Part shown: positions 47,101 to 55,411 of the stretch, in pieces | Numbering within the stretch: the stretch's first letter is position 1 | Layout of the letters: each line of letters opens with the position of its first letter | DNA from: Salmonirosea aquatica | Lineage (GTDB): Bacteria > Bacteroidota > Bacteroidia > Cytophagales > Spirosomataceae | Direction of reading: 5' to 3' | Length of the DNA stretch: 64,000 bases | Assembly (NCBI RefSeq): GCF_009296315.1 | Contig: NZ_WHLY01000001.1 | Location: 149,721-213,720, forward strand | Position numbers and translations under genes: made by a program | Notes under the pieces: generated by a model | Told to the model about the DNA's origin: nothing | Database searches by the model: none | What the model saw: only the letters and a program-made list of their open reading frames with translations

Positions 47101-47495
47101 AGGGACAGGGTGAAAATATCCGGCTCGAAATCCTTGAAAAGGCCAAAACTGGTGCTTGTGGGATAGCCGAAGGTGCTGTACCCCTGGGCATAGTCCACAA
47201 ATCCCGAACTCGACTCATCCGGGATGCCGCGCACCTCACGGCTGATGAAGCCCCCGGCGTTGAGCTGCCAGTTGAGCCCCACATTGGTAGCTGCCGACTC
47301 CACGAGCACGCCCGAGCCGTCGTAGCTCAGGCTGATGGGGACGCTCAGGTTGCCCTCGGTGAGGGTGTAGATGGGAATGTTCACTCCCAGCGTGCCGGTA
47401 GCGTGGTTGACGCTGCCCACCTGAGCCAACGTATGCTGCATTCCTCCCAGCAATTGTAAGGCTAACAATAGGAAAAGTAGGTAGATCTTTTTCAT
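44178..47495 (-). CDS. Large secreted RHS-like protein without toxin tip
   Basis: A 1105-residue protein with signal peptide (1-25, ending HTLAQ). The N-terminal part has TGTLGVNIPIYTLTEGNLSV and VPISLSYDGSGVLVE, typical of Bacteroidota RHS/SpvB-type shells. The body contains YD-like stretches and ends with VTYDDLGRPLLVKDQDGN and KSYKYKEANPQ, an RHS repeat-like finish without the core DPxG-type motif or a toxin domain. It may be a shell partner of the PA14-RHS protein upstream in the locus. It starts 62 bp beyond a strong terminator hairpin and so may have its own promoter. Confidence 0.82.
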   Translation of the reverse strand: MKKIYLLFLLLALQLLGGMQHTLAQVGSVNHATGTLGVNIPIYTLTEGNLSVPISLSYDGSGVLVESAATNVGLNWQLNAGGFISREVRGIPDESSSGFVDYAQGYSTFGYPTSTSFGLFKDFEPDIFTLSLNGRIVRFIIKPDTQRSEVLLLNDNTDIRIEIVDQGDRTTNGAGVCNVYAAPLERILCHNSWRVGQFVVTTPDGIRYYFGTKATDREYVLSLNTLERYSEGVTGDIVAATTKPVKWYMSAIEQPKGSKDAGGQFTAAPYQRIEFSYTRSTQRLEALRYDKESSLATAVCNEIPKKIEEAEMTQEQKNISFLYKCDLNAIESANVKVIFNSGGLIAPSTVQPVNHIDSNGNPNTDLLPGWPSSYGNGFSPFNETERWDLKAVGFNYQQRVKLGDPEPNVVWSQGEFSKTKALNNIILWDKATGKRTGFFLYHGYFKEYRYYFNHDPNVNKYVTQEVPNSRLKLQGVYPIEFDNDNPYVFKLLPGYVFNHNGGQKPDHIADLLPEKQSLARDHWGYFNGADDNMAKKVGYRLEGILVYCDYPRNTDLTPRYEKARAGALSLVRLPTGGTESYEYELHDCMNYADANGLNKVGGLRIRTIRQFEPATQSERTVRLEYGTKANQAVSSGVLPVLPTYRADFGGQSYIHVNAYAMMTSRFLSNSYITYGEVRETVEGNSNGKTARNGYTEYEFHNLETTRSAATRLDAKIPANLAGFWHSDAVLKEEFIRGSPKSVRHYNAQGGLVNEEDWKYDVQNLTDTRNISGALDIASEYKLDNSPIVKLGNVTSVGAQSLVAIAWANTPYSIYINLASSIIQKITEWIYGGVPPLDHSTYRITPYRVPFADIRLMTNTAMAFDHEGQNPIETTTQYEYLSPNHRQATDIKNYRSHNNGTVLDELLAETTLVYSRDYKDCSQTNASTTALTGLYFRDMNVPIEVVTKRKGRVTGGTFYEYHDKSAGREGLLRTVHSLELSQPLATFSPAGCTVAKNAAYQPTVSITDYNERGLPRVISSTREGGTTTVSYGVNHYLPTSVSYGTGGKTFTSTREYAVPLWGVSKVQGVSGSFTSVTYDDLGRPLLVKDQDGNLVKSYKYKEANPQ

Positions 47496-47556
47496 TTATT
47501 TTTCACTATTTTATTCATAAATATCGGTTGGTAGGAAAGTAATTTCTTAACATTGA

Positions 47557-47598
47557 CCCTTTGAGCGTAGAGTTCGTAAGTACAATACGCTCAAAGGG
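47557..47598 (-). terminator. Strong hairpin between toxin cassette and RHS-like gene
   Basis: Thirteen-base perfect arms, CCCTTTGAGCGTA (47557-47569) and TACGCTCAAAGGG (47586-47598), with a 16-base loop. It lies between the stop of the small immunity candidate (47647) and the start of the RHS-like gene (47495). No strong U-run follows on either strand, but the stem is stable and the position fits a terminator or processing site. Confidence 0.6.
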
Positions 47599-47646
47599 GG
47601 AATCTTTTGTCAAAAAACGAAAAGCTATTCTGACATAATTTGGTGG

Positions 47647-47973
47647 TTAAGCGTCTTTTATCCTATACTCTAAAAGTCTCTCTGCTATTTCTTGGTCAGA
47701 AAACCCTTTTCCTTTAAGATTTAAGTCCGATTCAATGAGTTCTACAGCATAGTCAATGGGAAAAAATTGAATATAATTCATACCTCCTTTTTCAAAAAAG
47801 AGATCATCTTCCGTTTCTTCAATCTCAAAAATGGCAATTTCAGATTCCAAACTTAAAGCCTCTCGCATATATATTAGTAGGGCTTCAGATTCAGTATTTA
47901 ATCCTTGCTCTTGATACAGTCTATTTAACTGTTTAGGATCATTTAGGTATTTTATAAATCCTTCTATTTTCAT
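47647..47973 (-). CDS. Candidate immunity protein for the WHH nuclease toxin
   Basis: A 108-residue, acidic, soluble protein (MKIEGFIKYLNDPKQLNRLY; later FEIEETEDDLFFEKGG). No signal peptide. It starts 21 bp after the toxin-tip cassette stop, the standard place for the immunity gene of a polymorphic toxin. An acidic surface suits binding to a basic nuclease. The family is not recognised. Its DNA is much more AT-rich than the RHS core, as seen for toxin/immunity modules. Confidence 0.65.
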   Translation of the reverse strand: MKIEGFIKYLNDPKQLNRLYQEQGLNTESEALLIYMREALSLESEIAIFEIEETEDDLFFEKGGMNYIQFFPIDYAVELIESDLNLKGKGFSDQEIAERLLEYRIKDA

Positions 47974-47994
47974 AATAAAAATTGATTATGTTTT

Positions 47995-49209
47995 TCATTT
48001 TCTATATCCGCCGCCCCAAATAGACATTCCACCTCTACCGCCTGGATGTAAAGTATTCCAAAAAATACTTCCATTCGTATGTTGTATTTGTGGTACTAAT
48101 TGCATAACACCAGGTTCTGTATTGTGATGCCATACCCAATTTGGAATCTTACCTCCCGTTATAGTCCCCCCGTTAGTTCTAGGAATGCTTATACCAAGGC
48201 TCTTCATATTATTTGCAAAAGTTGCATCTGTAGCCATTGCTTCTGATAACGCAGTGTTTGCTGCTTTAAAGTGAGAATAAGATCCTTTGTTTGGATATAA
48301 ACTATTTGGTATTTTCGTTTCGAAAGCAACAGAATAAAAGTTACCATTAGGTATTGTCTCAACAGCTTTTCCATTTCCCATATACTTGATCCACTGCGTC
48401 TTCAATGCCCCTGCTATTGGCCTGGCCAAATATTCAAGGGGTTTTGCAAGCACTTTTGTACCCACATAAGCTCCCGCTAGCGTATAGTCAGTCTGAATAG
48501 CATCGATTCCCGGCATGGGCTGCCCCGGCTGCCAGCCCGCCGCCGCTGCCCGCCCGTACAATCCCAAGGAGGCTTTCTGTTGTGCCAGTCTGACGTTCGG
48601 TGAGGCATTCAGGGCTTCCAGGGCTTTGTCCCTCGGCTCGTTGATTTTCTTGTTGACATAATAATTAAATACCAAGGTACCTACAACATTACCGATTCCC
48701 CCAAATCCAAAGGAAGGGCCTTGTGGGGAGGCACTACCGCCACCCGATGAGATCGCGCCACTATTTCCTGGATCATGCGTAGTGACTCTCCCCTGCAAGC
48801 CATACAGATCAATAAACGTACTGGGGTTGTTGTCCGCATAGTTGAAGGGCGAGATGCCCCGGAACTGCTGGAAGAGCGGATCAATCGACATGAACCGCCC
48901 AATGGCCGCATCGTAATGGCGGAACTCAAACTCATCGTAAGCCCTATAATCCCGTTCCTTCATGCTGAACTGCCACCAGTCGGGCAGCACCGCGCTACGC
49001 TCCAAGTCCGGCAGGTTCAGCCCCCAGGGATCATAGGCGTTCTCCTGCACCAGGTTGCGCAAGTCATCGCCCGGCAGCAGGGCCACCACATTCCCCAGCG
49101 AATCCAGCTTCTCCCCGGAGCGGCAGGCCGTGCGCAGGTTGTCCAGATTATCGGTCAACTGGTACTCGTAGCGGAAGGCCGTACCCCCCAGGGCCGTGTT
49201 GGGCGGCAA
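47995..49209 (-). CDS. Displaced RHS tip with WHH-type nuclease toxin
   Basis: The frame opens after a TGA near 49245 with no ATG; TTG 49209 is the first candidate start, so it is probably not expressed by itself. Residues 1-139 repeat the RHS core (LPDWWQFSMKERDYRAYDE, RHYDAAIGRFMSIDPL, NPSTFIDLYGLQG) of the complete gene upstream. A Gly/Ser-rich linker and helical pre-toxin follow. The last about 55 residues (GGKIPNWVWHHNTEPGVMQL, then HPGGRGGMSIWGGG) carry the Trp-His-His signature of the HNH/Endo VII-type WHH nucleases. It is an orphan tip that recombination could swap onto the main RHS gene. Confidence 0.82.
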   Translation of the reverse strand: MPPNTALGGTAFRYEYQLTDNLDNLRTACRSGEKLDSLGNVVALLPGDDLRNLVQENAYDPWGLNLPDLERSAVLPDWWQFSMKERDYRAYDEFEFRHYDAAIGRFMSIDPLFQQFRGISPFNYADNNPSTFIDLYGLQGRVTTHDPGNSGAISSGGGSASPQGPSFGFGGIGNVVGTLVFNYYVNKKINEPRDKALEALNASPNVRLAQQKASLGLYGRAAAAGWQPGQPMPGIDAIQTDYTLAGAYVGTKVLAKPLEYLARPIAGALKTQWIKYMGNGKAVETIPNGNFYSVAFETKIPNSLYPNKGSYSHFKAANTALSEAMATDATFANNMKSLGISIPRTNGGTITGGKIPNWVWHHNTEPGVMQLVPQIQHTNGSIFWNTLHPGGRGGMSIWGGGYRK

Positions 49210-49234
49210 GGCCCGCCCCTCGGCCGGGGGATGA
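48791..49234 (-). repeat. 444-bp direct repeat of the RHS core, orphan copy
   Basis: Matches 50575-51018 at a constant offset of 1784 bp with scattered, mostly synonymous substitutions and no indels. Both ends of the similarity are sharp: the toxin boundary after Leu-Gln-Gly on one side, and the start of the displaced cassette on the other. Confidence 0.85.
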
Positions 49235-49452
49235 ATATGTCAAAGAACGAACCCCTATGGCATCAGGTCTGTGGGGACAAATGCCAAGAATTATGCAATT
49301 CATTACCATTAATTGTGTTCCAACACACCAAATAGAATTGCATTCTTAGAACCGACTACGATTGTGGAATGCCAGCTATTAACATTACGCAATCTCTCTT
49401 TTGAAAAGTACCCCTGGACTAGGCTGTAAATTTATAAACCTCTTAGAAAATC

Positions 49453-49836
49453 CTAATAAAAACTACGCATTTCTAAATTTTTTATTCTTTCATTTTTAAT
49501 TAAGTTATTTACTTGAAATTCATTGAATGGACCAGTCAGTATATCATTATTGCAACAAGTTAATGTTTTACTTTTTGCCTTAATACGATACCACGTAAAT
49601 TTGCCGTTTTTATCTTTCTGCTTTATAAAAATATTTTTAGAATTCCATTTTACTATTATTATATTTTCAATTTTCGGATCATCTGCACAAGCAAGTTTGC
49701 ACATGATATAATACCCATCGCTATATTCATCTGGTGGATATATTCTATAATAATCTTGTATGATAATAGAATCACTTCCACAAGAAGTGAGCATCACAAT
49801 AGTAAGTACAAATATAAATTTAAATATATTTCTCAT
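49453..49836 (-). CDS. Small lipoprotein, candidate immunity protein of the main RHS toxin
   Basis: A 127-residue protein with an SPII signal (MRNIFKFIFVLTIVMLTSC, Cys 19). The mature part is beta-rich with extra Cys (KLACADD, LTCCNND). Its ATG overlaps the RHS stop in an ATGA, so the two are coupled, and its AT-rich composition matches the toxin tip rather than the GC-rich RHS body. A membrane-anchored periplasmic or outer-membrane protector against the RHS tip is inferred. Confidence 0.68.
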   Translation of the reverse strand: MRNIFKFIFVLTIVMLTSCGSDSIIIQDYYRIYPPDEYSDGYYIMCKLACADDPKIENIIIVKWNSKNIFIKQKDKNGKFTWYRIKAKSKTLTCCNNDILTGPFNEFQVNNLIKNERIKNLEMRSFY

Positions 49837-52800
49837 TTTTTATATACTCTTTGTTTTACCATTTGAAGTGGTATTGAAAATTCATATCGTTGAATAGTTT
49901 CCCCCATAAACCTGCTTTGACCTCTTGAATGCCTGGTAGTACCAGGAGCATGATATAGAAATGAATATTCTGTTTTGGTATCATATACGGAAATATTTAA
50001 CATATCTTTATCTACAGAAAATTGGAAATTGGCCGTACCAGTAAATTGTGCAGCTGTGAATTTCCCATCTACGAAAGCTTCTTTAAGCGGTCCTGTATCT
50101 CCTCCAAGACCATAACTGAAATCTACTCTATAAGAAACTGGAATTGCTCTTTTTCCAGCTAAATAATTCTCATAACCTACTTGAAATACTCTTAATGCTT
50201 CTGTAGTTAGGTTTGAATTTGCAAGAGACCTTGTAAAAGGGTGATCGGGACCAAACTCCCTTTCTTGCGGTCCTAAACCAGTAATAAACTCGGTTGTAAG
50301 TGCAAGGGAACTCGCAAATGGATCATTGCTATTGACAACATTGTCTAGTTTTTGTTCTACAAAATAAGTTGCAGAGTTGATAAGAGCGTTTCCAGCCGCA
50401 GTAGTTAATTTAGACGTTACATTATTTACGTTTATTATATTATTGGCAAGGTTCCCTGCGGCCTGCCCAATCAACTGCTTGTATACCGGGGCGGCGCGTT
50501 GGGTTTTAATAACAACCTCTTGTACCAGGTCTATTACTTTACTAATAGGTTCGTAATAAACGTTTGGATTAACCCCCTGCAATCCATACAAATCAATGAA
50601 CGTACTGGGGTTGTTATCCGCGTAGTTGAAGGGCGATATGCCCCGGAACTGCTGGAAGAGCGGATCAATCGACATAAACCTACCAATCGCCGCATCATAA
50701 TGCCTGAACTCAAACTCATCGTAAGCCCTATAATCCCGTTCCTTCATGCTGAACTGCCACCAGTCCGGCAGCACCGCGCTCCGCTCCAAATCTGGCAGGT
50801 TCAACCCCCACGGATCATACGCATTCTCCTGCACCAGGTTCCGCAAATCGTCACCGGGCAAGAGGGCCACCACGTTGCCCTGGGAATCCAGCTTCTCCCC
50901 GCAGCGGCAGGCCGTGCGCAGGTTGTCCAAATGGTCCGTGAGCTGGTACTCGTAGCGGAAGGCCGTACCCCCCAGGGCCGTGTTCGGCGGCAAGGCCCGC
51001 CCCTCCGCCGTGGGGATGAAGGCCAGCGCCTCCTCGGCGTAGACGCCCGCCGCCAGGTAGTCGATCTTTTTCCGCACCGTGCTGCCGGGCGTGGCCCCGG
51101 GCAGATAGGCCCCCTGCTTCTGCATCTTGGCCCCCGAGGCGGTATAAAGGTAGAAAATCTTGGCGTTGTTGGCGAAGCGGATTTCCTCGGGCAGGCCCAG
51201 CACGTTGTAGCCGATGTGGGTGATCTCCCGGTTGAGGTCCTTAATCAGGTTGCCCGCCGCGTCGTAGGCGTAGTCGTCGCTGCCCGTGTTACGGTCGTTG
51301 AAGTAATGTGCCTTCTTGCCCGAGGAGGCAGCTGCCCCGTTGTCCGTCACGCGTACAAGGCGGTTGGTGTTCGGCGCATACTCGTACGACAGGTTGTCCT
51401 CGGCTAAGCTGGCCCCCAGGGCGGGCGTACTGGCCGCCCGCTGCATGGTGGAGAGGTTGCCGTTGGGGTCGTAGTCGACTCCGCTCAGCGAGAAGTCCTC
51501 GCCCGCCGCCCCGGCGTACAACGCGCCCGTCAGGCGGTTGATGGGGTCGTAGGTGTAGGTGTAGCCCCGGGAGACGGCGGAAACGGGCGCAGCTTTGGCC
51601 AGGCTCGCCACGTTGCCCCACTGCTGGTTCCGCACGTTGTCCAGCAGGTCGTACTGCAGCACCTGCCCGAAGAAGCGGTTCTCCTTCTTGAGCAGGGCCG
51701 GGTTGGCCGTGTTGTTGATGGCCGTCAGCCGCCCCCGCAGGTCGGTCTGGTAGTTGACCACCTGCAGCCGGCAGCCCTGCCACTTCTCGGTCAGCTCGCC
51801 CAGCTCGTTGTAGGCGTAGCGGCCCACGGGCTGCTTTTGGCCGCCGTCAATGCGCTGGCAGGTCATCTTCAACCGCTCGCCGCGGTCGTAGGTGTTCTTC
51901 GTCCAGATCTGCGTGGTGGCGGCATTGTAGGCCGTGGCGGTGATCTTGGTTTCCAGCGCCCGCCCGGCGAAGTCGCGCCTGACGCTGCTGAGATCCTCGG
52001 TGCCCAGGTGGTTGCCCGCACGGGTCTGCACCAGCCGCTCGTAGGGATCGTAGTAGAAGACCGAGACCAGCTCGCTGGCGGCGGGGGCCACCGCGTCCGG
52101 GGCCTTAAGGATTTGCTCCTTGGTACCCGTCAGCTTACCGCGCACGGTCACCGCACCCGTCACCCCGATGGCGTCCACGCTGAATTCGGCGGGCTGGGTC
52201 GGGCCGGTGTGGGCCGTGAAGGTGTAGTCGTCGTAGTAGTTGCGGGTCAGTTCGGTGGTGCCACCGGTGGGGAAGGCCGCATCGCCGTAGCCAATGGTGC
52301 CGGTGAAGACGGCCTCGACGGCGGCCTGCTGCGTGGCGCGGTCGGCGGTGCTGGCCAGCACGCCCCGGCTGTGGACGCGGCCCAGCTCGTCGTATTTGGT
52401 GTAGGTCCACTGCCCGGCGGCGCGGTGTAGGCCGTTGCGGTAGAGCACCTGCTGGTCGTGGGGGTTGTAGACGGTCTCCTCCACCTCGGCGTCGGGCGTC
52501 TTGGTCTCCACGGCCCGGCCCCGCGCGTCGTACTCGTACCAGAACACCTGGTCTTTGACCGTGGTGACGGCCTTGAAGTCGTAGGTGCCGGGGGCCAGGC
52601 CTTCGAGGGCCACCGAGGCGTTGGGCGGGAACATCAGCCGGGGACGGTCGAAGTCGTCGTGGGCGTGGTAGGTCGTCAGCGTCTGGGTGCCGTTATGGAC
52701 ACGGGTGCAGACGGTGCGTCCGTAGATGTCGCGGAACTCCTCGGCGCGGTTATTCTGGGCGTCCTTATATTCAGTTACGAACAGGCGGCTGGCGGCATAG

Positions 52801-54437
52801 CGGCCCACCTGCCATTGACCCTGGGCGTAGTCCCAGGTGATCTCCACCACGTCGTCGGCGGAAGTGTTGTGGCGGTAGGTGGCCTTGTCGGAGCCGATCT
52901 TGTTCTGATTGCCGGCCACAGGCTGCCAGGCCCCCCCTACCGAACCCTGCTGCTCCAGCCGCTGCAAAGGCGACTGCTCAAGCACTGAAATCGAATAGGC
53001 GTTACCGTCCCCCTTCAAAGCGGCGTAGAAGCTGCCCTGTGCCCCCTCAGCGTTGGCCTGGAATGCCCCGCCCGTGCCGCCCACGTAGGGCAGGTAGCTC
53101 TTCGTGGCGCGGCCCAGCCCGTCGTAGGCCACGGGCTGCACGGCGTCCTGCCCCGTGGGGCTGACGCCCGTCTGCACCACCTGCCGCGGCCGTCCGAAGC
53201 CGTTGAGGTAGGTGACCGTCTGGCTGATCTCGGTGGTGCCGGTCAGCGTCGCCGTCGGGGCCAGGTAGGTGTTCTCGACCACCGCCGCAAAAGGATAAGA
53301 GCTAAGGTCAATGTCGGCGTCGGCCACCACCTTCTCCGACTGCCACTGGGGCAGGTCGCAGTCGGTGCATTCGCAGGCCGCATCCTCGACGGTGAGCCTG
53401 AACTCGCGGAAACAGGTGGCGCGCGTGGTGCTGGTGACCTTATAGGTGTAGACGCCCGGGCTGGTGGGCCGCACGTAGACCGAATCGGTGGAGCTGCGGG
53501 TGGCGGTGCTGTCGGTGGCCGTGGGGCCGCTCACGAAGTGGTTGCGGGCGGCCGTCCAGGTGAAGGTGTCGGTCCAGCCCGCGGGCTTCTCCACGGCCAG
53601 CCTCAACGGCGCGTTCTGGTATACCCTTCCGGTATCGGCCAGCACGCCGGGCGCGTCGCCCGCCCGGATGGCGAAGGCGCAGGTGGGGGCCGGGGCCAGG
53701 TACTGCCCGGCGATGGGCAGCCGGTCCCAGAGCCGGCCGGGAATCTGCCAGCTCACCGACAGGTGATCGCCCGCAATGCTGTCCTTGACCAGGGCCTCGA
53801 TGTAATACCGCTTGCCGCACTCCAGGGTGATGGGTGCCGACTTTTGGGTGGCACTCGCAGTATAGTTCCGAGAATTGGTGTAGGTAGACTTATAGGCAAT
53901 TGTATCCTTGTGGGACGGTGACTCGTCCGTGCTCAGCCAGAGTATGGCGGCGTCGTCCGCCGTGACCCAGAAGGTATAGCTCCCGCCAACGGGCGGCACC
54001 ACGTAGCCGCTGATGCGCGCGCCGTAGTTGTCGGCCACCCCGGAAGGGGCTTCGAAGGAAGTCAGGACGGCGGTCACGTCCGCCGCCTGCTGGTACTTGG
54101 CACTGCCCGTCAGGTCCGATACTTTTCCCCCGCCTATCCCGTTCCAGCGCTCGTAGGTGATCTGGTTCCAGGCCTGTCCGGGCGGCGTATCGGCGCAAAG
54201 CTGCGCCGGGGCGCAGTAGGGATGGGCCACCACGCCAGCCGAGAGCGTCAGCGTGCACCGGGAGGCGGGGTTGGTGAGCTTCAGCTGGTAGGTGCCGGGC
54301 TGGGACACGGCCAGGCTGCCCGTGGTTGGCGGCGATTCGGGATTCAGGCTGCCCCCACTCCACGAGAAGGCGGCGTTGGCCGGCGACAGGCCCGCCGGCT
54401 GGAGGACCAGCGGGTTCAGCGGGTCGCAGCTCAGCAT
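49833..54437 (-). CDS. PA14-DUF6443-RHS polymorphic toxin with unrecognised C-terminal tip
   Basis: A 1534-residue frame that is the downstream part of one protein begun at 55411 (frame break at the G6 run 54460-54465). Order: end of an Ig-like domain; PA14 sugar-binding domain (about 85-250; QITYERWNGIGGGKVSDL, GGSYTFWVTADDAAILW); Ig-like domain; DUF6443 (about 365-470); YD/RHS repeats (about 500-1130); RHS core (RYEYQLTDHLDNLRTAC, RHYDAAIGRFMSIDPL, ending LYGLQG near 1288). The last about 246 residues are the variable tip (GPDHPFTRSLANSNLTTEAL; FLYHAPGTTRHSRGQSRF), of no family I know. The body is GC-rich, the tip AT-rich. Confidence 0.88.
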   Translation of the reverse strand: MLSCDPLNPLVLQPAGLSPANAAFSWSGGSLNPESPPTTGSLAVSQPGTYQLKLTNPASRCTLTLSAGVVAHPYCAPAQLCADTPPGQAWNQITYERWNGIGGGKVSDLTGSAKYQQAADVTAVLTSFEAPSGVADNYGARISGYVVPPVGGSYTFWVTADDAAILWLSTDESPSHKDTIAYKSTYTNSRNYTASATQKSAPITLECGKRYYIEALVKDSIAGDHLSVSWQIPGRLWDRLPIAGQYLAPAPTCAFAIRAGDAPGVLADTGRVYQNAPLRLAVEKPAGWTDTFTWTAARNHFVSGPTATDSTATRSSTDSVYVRPTSPGVYTYKVTSTTRATCFREFRLTVEDAACECTDCDLPQWQSEKVVADADIDLSSYPFAAVVENTYLAPTATLTGTTEISQTVTYLNGFGRPRQVVQTGVSPTGQDAVQPVAYDGLGRATKSYLPYVGGTGGAFQANAEGAQGSFYAALKGDGNAYSISVLEQSPLQRLEQQGSVGGAWQPVAGNQNKIGSDKATYRHNTSADDVVEITWDYAQGQWQVGRYAASRLFVTEYKDAQNNRAEEFRDIYGRTVCTRVHNGTQTLTTYHAHDDFDRPRLMFPPNASVALEGLAPGTYDFKAVTTVKDQVFWYEYDARGRAVETKTPDAEVEETVYNPHDQQVLYRNGLHRAAGQWTYTKYDELGRVHSRGVLASTADRATQQAAVEAVFTGTIGYGDAAFPTGGTTELTRNYYDDYTFTAHTGPTQPAEFSVDAIGVTGAVTVRGKLTGTKEQILKAPDAVAPAASELVSVFYYDPYERLVQTRAGNHLGTEDLSSVRRDFAGRALETKITATAYNAATTQIWTKNTYDRGERLKMTCQRIDGGQKQPVGRYAYNELGELTEKWQGCRLQVVNYQTDLRGRLTAINNTANPALLKKENRFFGQVLQYDLLDNVRNQQWGNVASLAKAAPVSAVSRGYTYTYDPINRLTGALYAGAAGEDFSLSGVDYDPNGNLSTMQRAASTPALGASLAEDNLSYEYAPNTNRLVRVTDNGAAASSGKKAHYFNDRNTGSDDYAYDAAGNLIKDLNREITHIGYNVLGLPEEIRFANNAKIFYLYTASGAKMQKQGAYLPGATPGSTVRKKIDYLAAGVYAEEALAFIPTAEGRALPPNTALGGTAFRYEYQLTDHLDNLRTACRCGEKLDSQGNVVALLPGDDLRNLVQENAYDPWGLNLPDLERSAVLPDWWQFSMKERDYRAYDEFEFRHYDAAIGRFMSIDPLFQQFRGISPFNYADNNPSTFIDLYGLQGVNPNVYYEPISKVIDLVQEVVIKTQRAAPVYKQLIGQAAGNLANNIINVNNVTSKLTTAAGNALINSATYFVEQKLDNVVNSNDPFASSLALTTEFITGLGPQEREFGPDHPFTRSLANSNLTTEALRVFQVGYENYLAGKRAIPVSYRVDFSYGLGGDTGPLKEAFVDGKFTAAQFTGTANFQFSVDKDMLNISVYDTKTEYSFLYHAPGTTRHSRGQSRFMGETIQRYEFSIPLQMVKQRVYKK
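50575..51018 (-). repeat. 444-bp direct repeat of the RHS core, resident copy
   Basis: Partner of 48791-49234. It encodes the conserved core directly before the variable tip of the complete RHS gene, so it offers a homologous stretch for tip exchange. Confidence 0.85.
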
Positions 54438-55411
54438 GCCGCCAGCCAGCGTGGCGGTCGGGGGGTGAGGTTCCGGACGACCGTCACCGACCTAGTGGTG
54501 GCGCAGCCGTTGGCGGGATCGGTGGCCGTGACGGTGTAGGTGCCGGGCTGGTCGGCGGCCAGCTGGTAGGATGTGGCGGGTGCCACCACCCCCGGCCCCG
54601 TCCAGCTGTACGTAATGTCCTGCGGGGAGCCGAAGGCCTCCAGCGTGACGGAGGTCCTCACGCAGTCAAGCGTATCCAGACCCGAGACGGACAGGGCGGG
54701 CGCGCCCGCCCGCTGCACATAGGCCGTGTCGCTGACCACGCAGCCGGTCTTCAGATCGGTGACGTTGAGGATGTAGCGCCCCGGCGTGCTGGCCGTCAGC
54801 ACGCTTTGCCGTACGGGCACATCGGTGAGGAAGGCCGTGTAATCGGCCCCCGGTTCGACGGAGAACCCGGCAATGCCGGGGGAGGCTGGCTTGAAAAGGA
54901 CGGCCCGGCTGGCCGAGTCGCGCCTGACACCCGTTTGGGGGGTGTCCACGATAAGCGTGTCCGCCAAGCCTACCGGAGCGGTTTCCGCTGAACTGTCCGG
55001 GTAGCCGTCGGGCAGCGTCCAGTTGTAGGAATACTTCGTGCTGTCGTTCCCGGTCACCGTGGCGGACAGAGGCAGGGCGGCGGCCTGGTCGCAGGCGGCC
55101 GCCACGTCGTCGATCTGGACGGTGAACGACGGCAGGCCGACGTAGACGTCGTAGTCGTTGGTCGTCAGCGTGGCCCCTTCCTCCAGGGTCACGTCCTCGG
55201 CGTACACGTCGCGCGTCAGGGAGGGGTAGGGCCTGCCCGACAGCACCGGGATGAGGACCCGCTGGCAGGCGCTGGGCGTCTTGCCCAGCGACCAGTTCCG
55301 GGAGTTGTACCAGTCGCTGCTGACGCTTCCCGTCCAGGTGTTGGCCTGTTGGGCGCGGGCGGACAGTGCGGACAGCAGCAGTAAGAAGGCGAGGTAGTAA
55401 AGTTTTCTCAT
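54431..55411 (-). CDS. N-terminal part of the PA14-RHS protein (frameshifted from it)
   Basis: A 326-codon frame from ATG 55411 with signal peptide (MRKLYYLAFLLLLSALSARA) and a G8/Ig-like series: an initial NTWTGSVSSDWYNSRNWSLG block, then two or three Ig-like/PKD-type domains (SPGIAGFSVEPGADYTAF; YSWTGPGVVAPATSYQLAA; PGTYTVTATDPANGCATT). It breaks at SVTVVRNLTP. Adding one base in the G6 run (54460-54465) continues as PTATLAGGMLSCD, the start of the 1534-residue frame. The true protein is about 1868 residues. Its start overlaps the upstream stop by 4 bp (ATGA). Confidence 0.8.
   Translation of the reverse strand: MRKLYYLAFLLLLSALSARAQQANTWTGSVSSDWYNSRNWSLGKTPSACQRVLIPVLSGRPYPSLTRDVYAEDVTLEEGATLTTNDYDVYVGLPSFTVQIDDVAAACDQAAALPLSATVTGNDSTKYSYNWTLPDGYPDSSAETAPVGLADTLIVDTPQTGVRRDSASRAVLFKPASPGIAGFSVEPGADYTAFLTDVPVRQSVLTASTPGRYILNVTDLKTGCVVSDTAYVQRAGAPALSVSGLDTLDCVRTSVTLEAFGSPQDITYSWTGPGVVAPATSYQLAADQPGTYTVTATDPANGCATTRSVTVVRNLTPRPPRWLAAC

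Noticed and set aside
50499..54539. Several 170-300-codon plus-strand frames over the RHS gene
   Set aside because: High GC antisense open frames typical of RHS genes; no start context or family resemblance.
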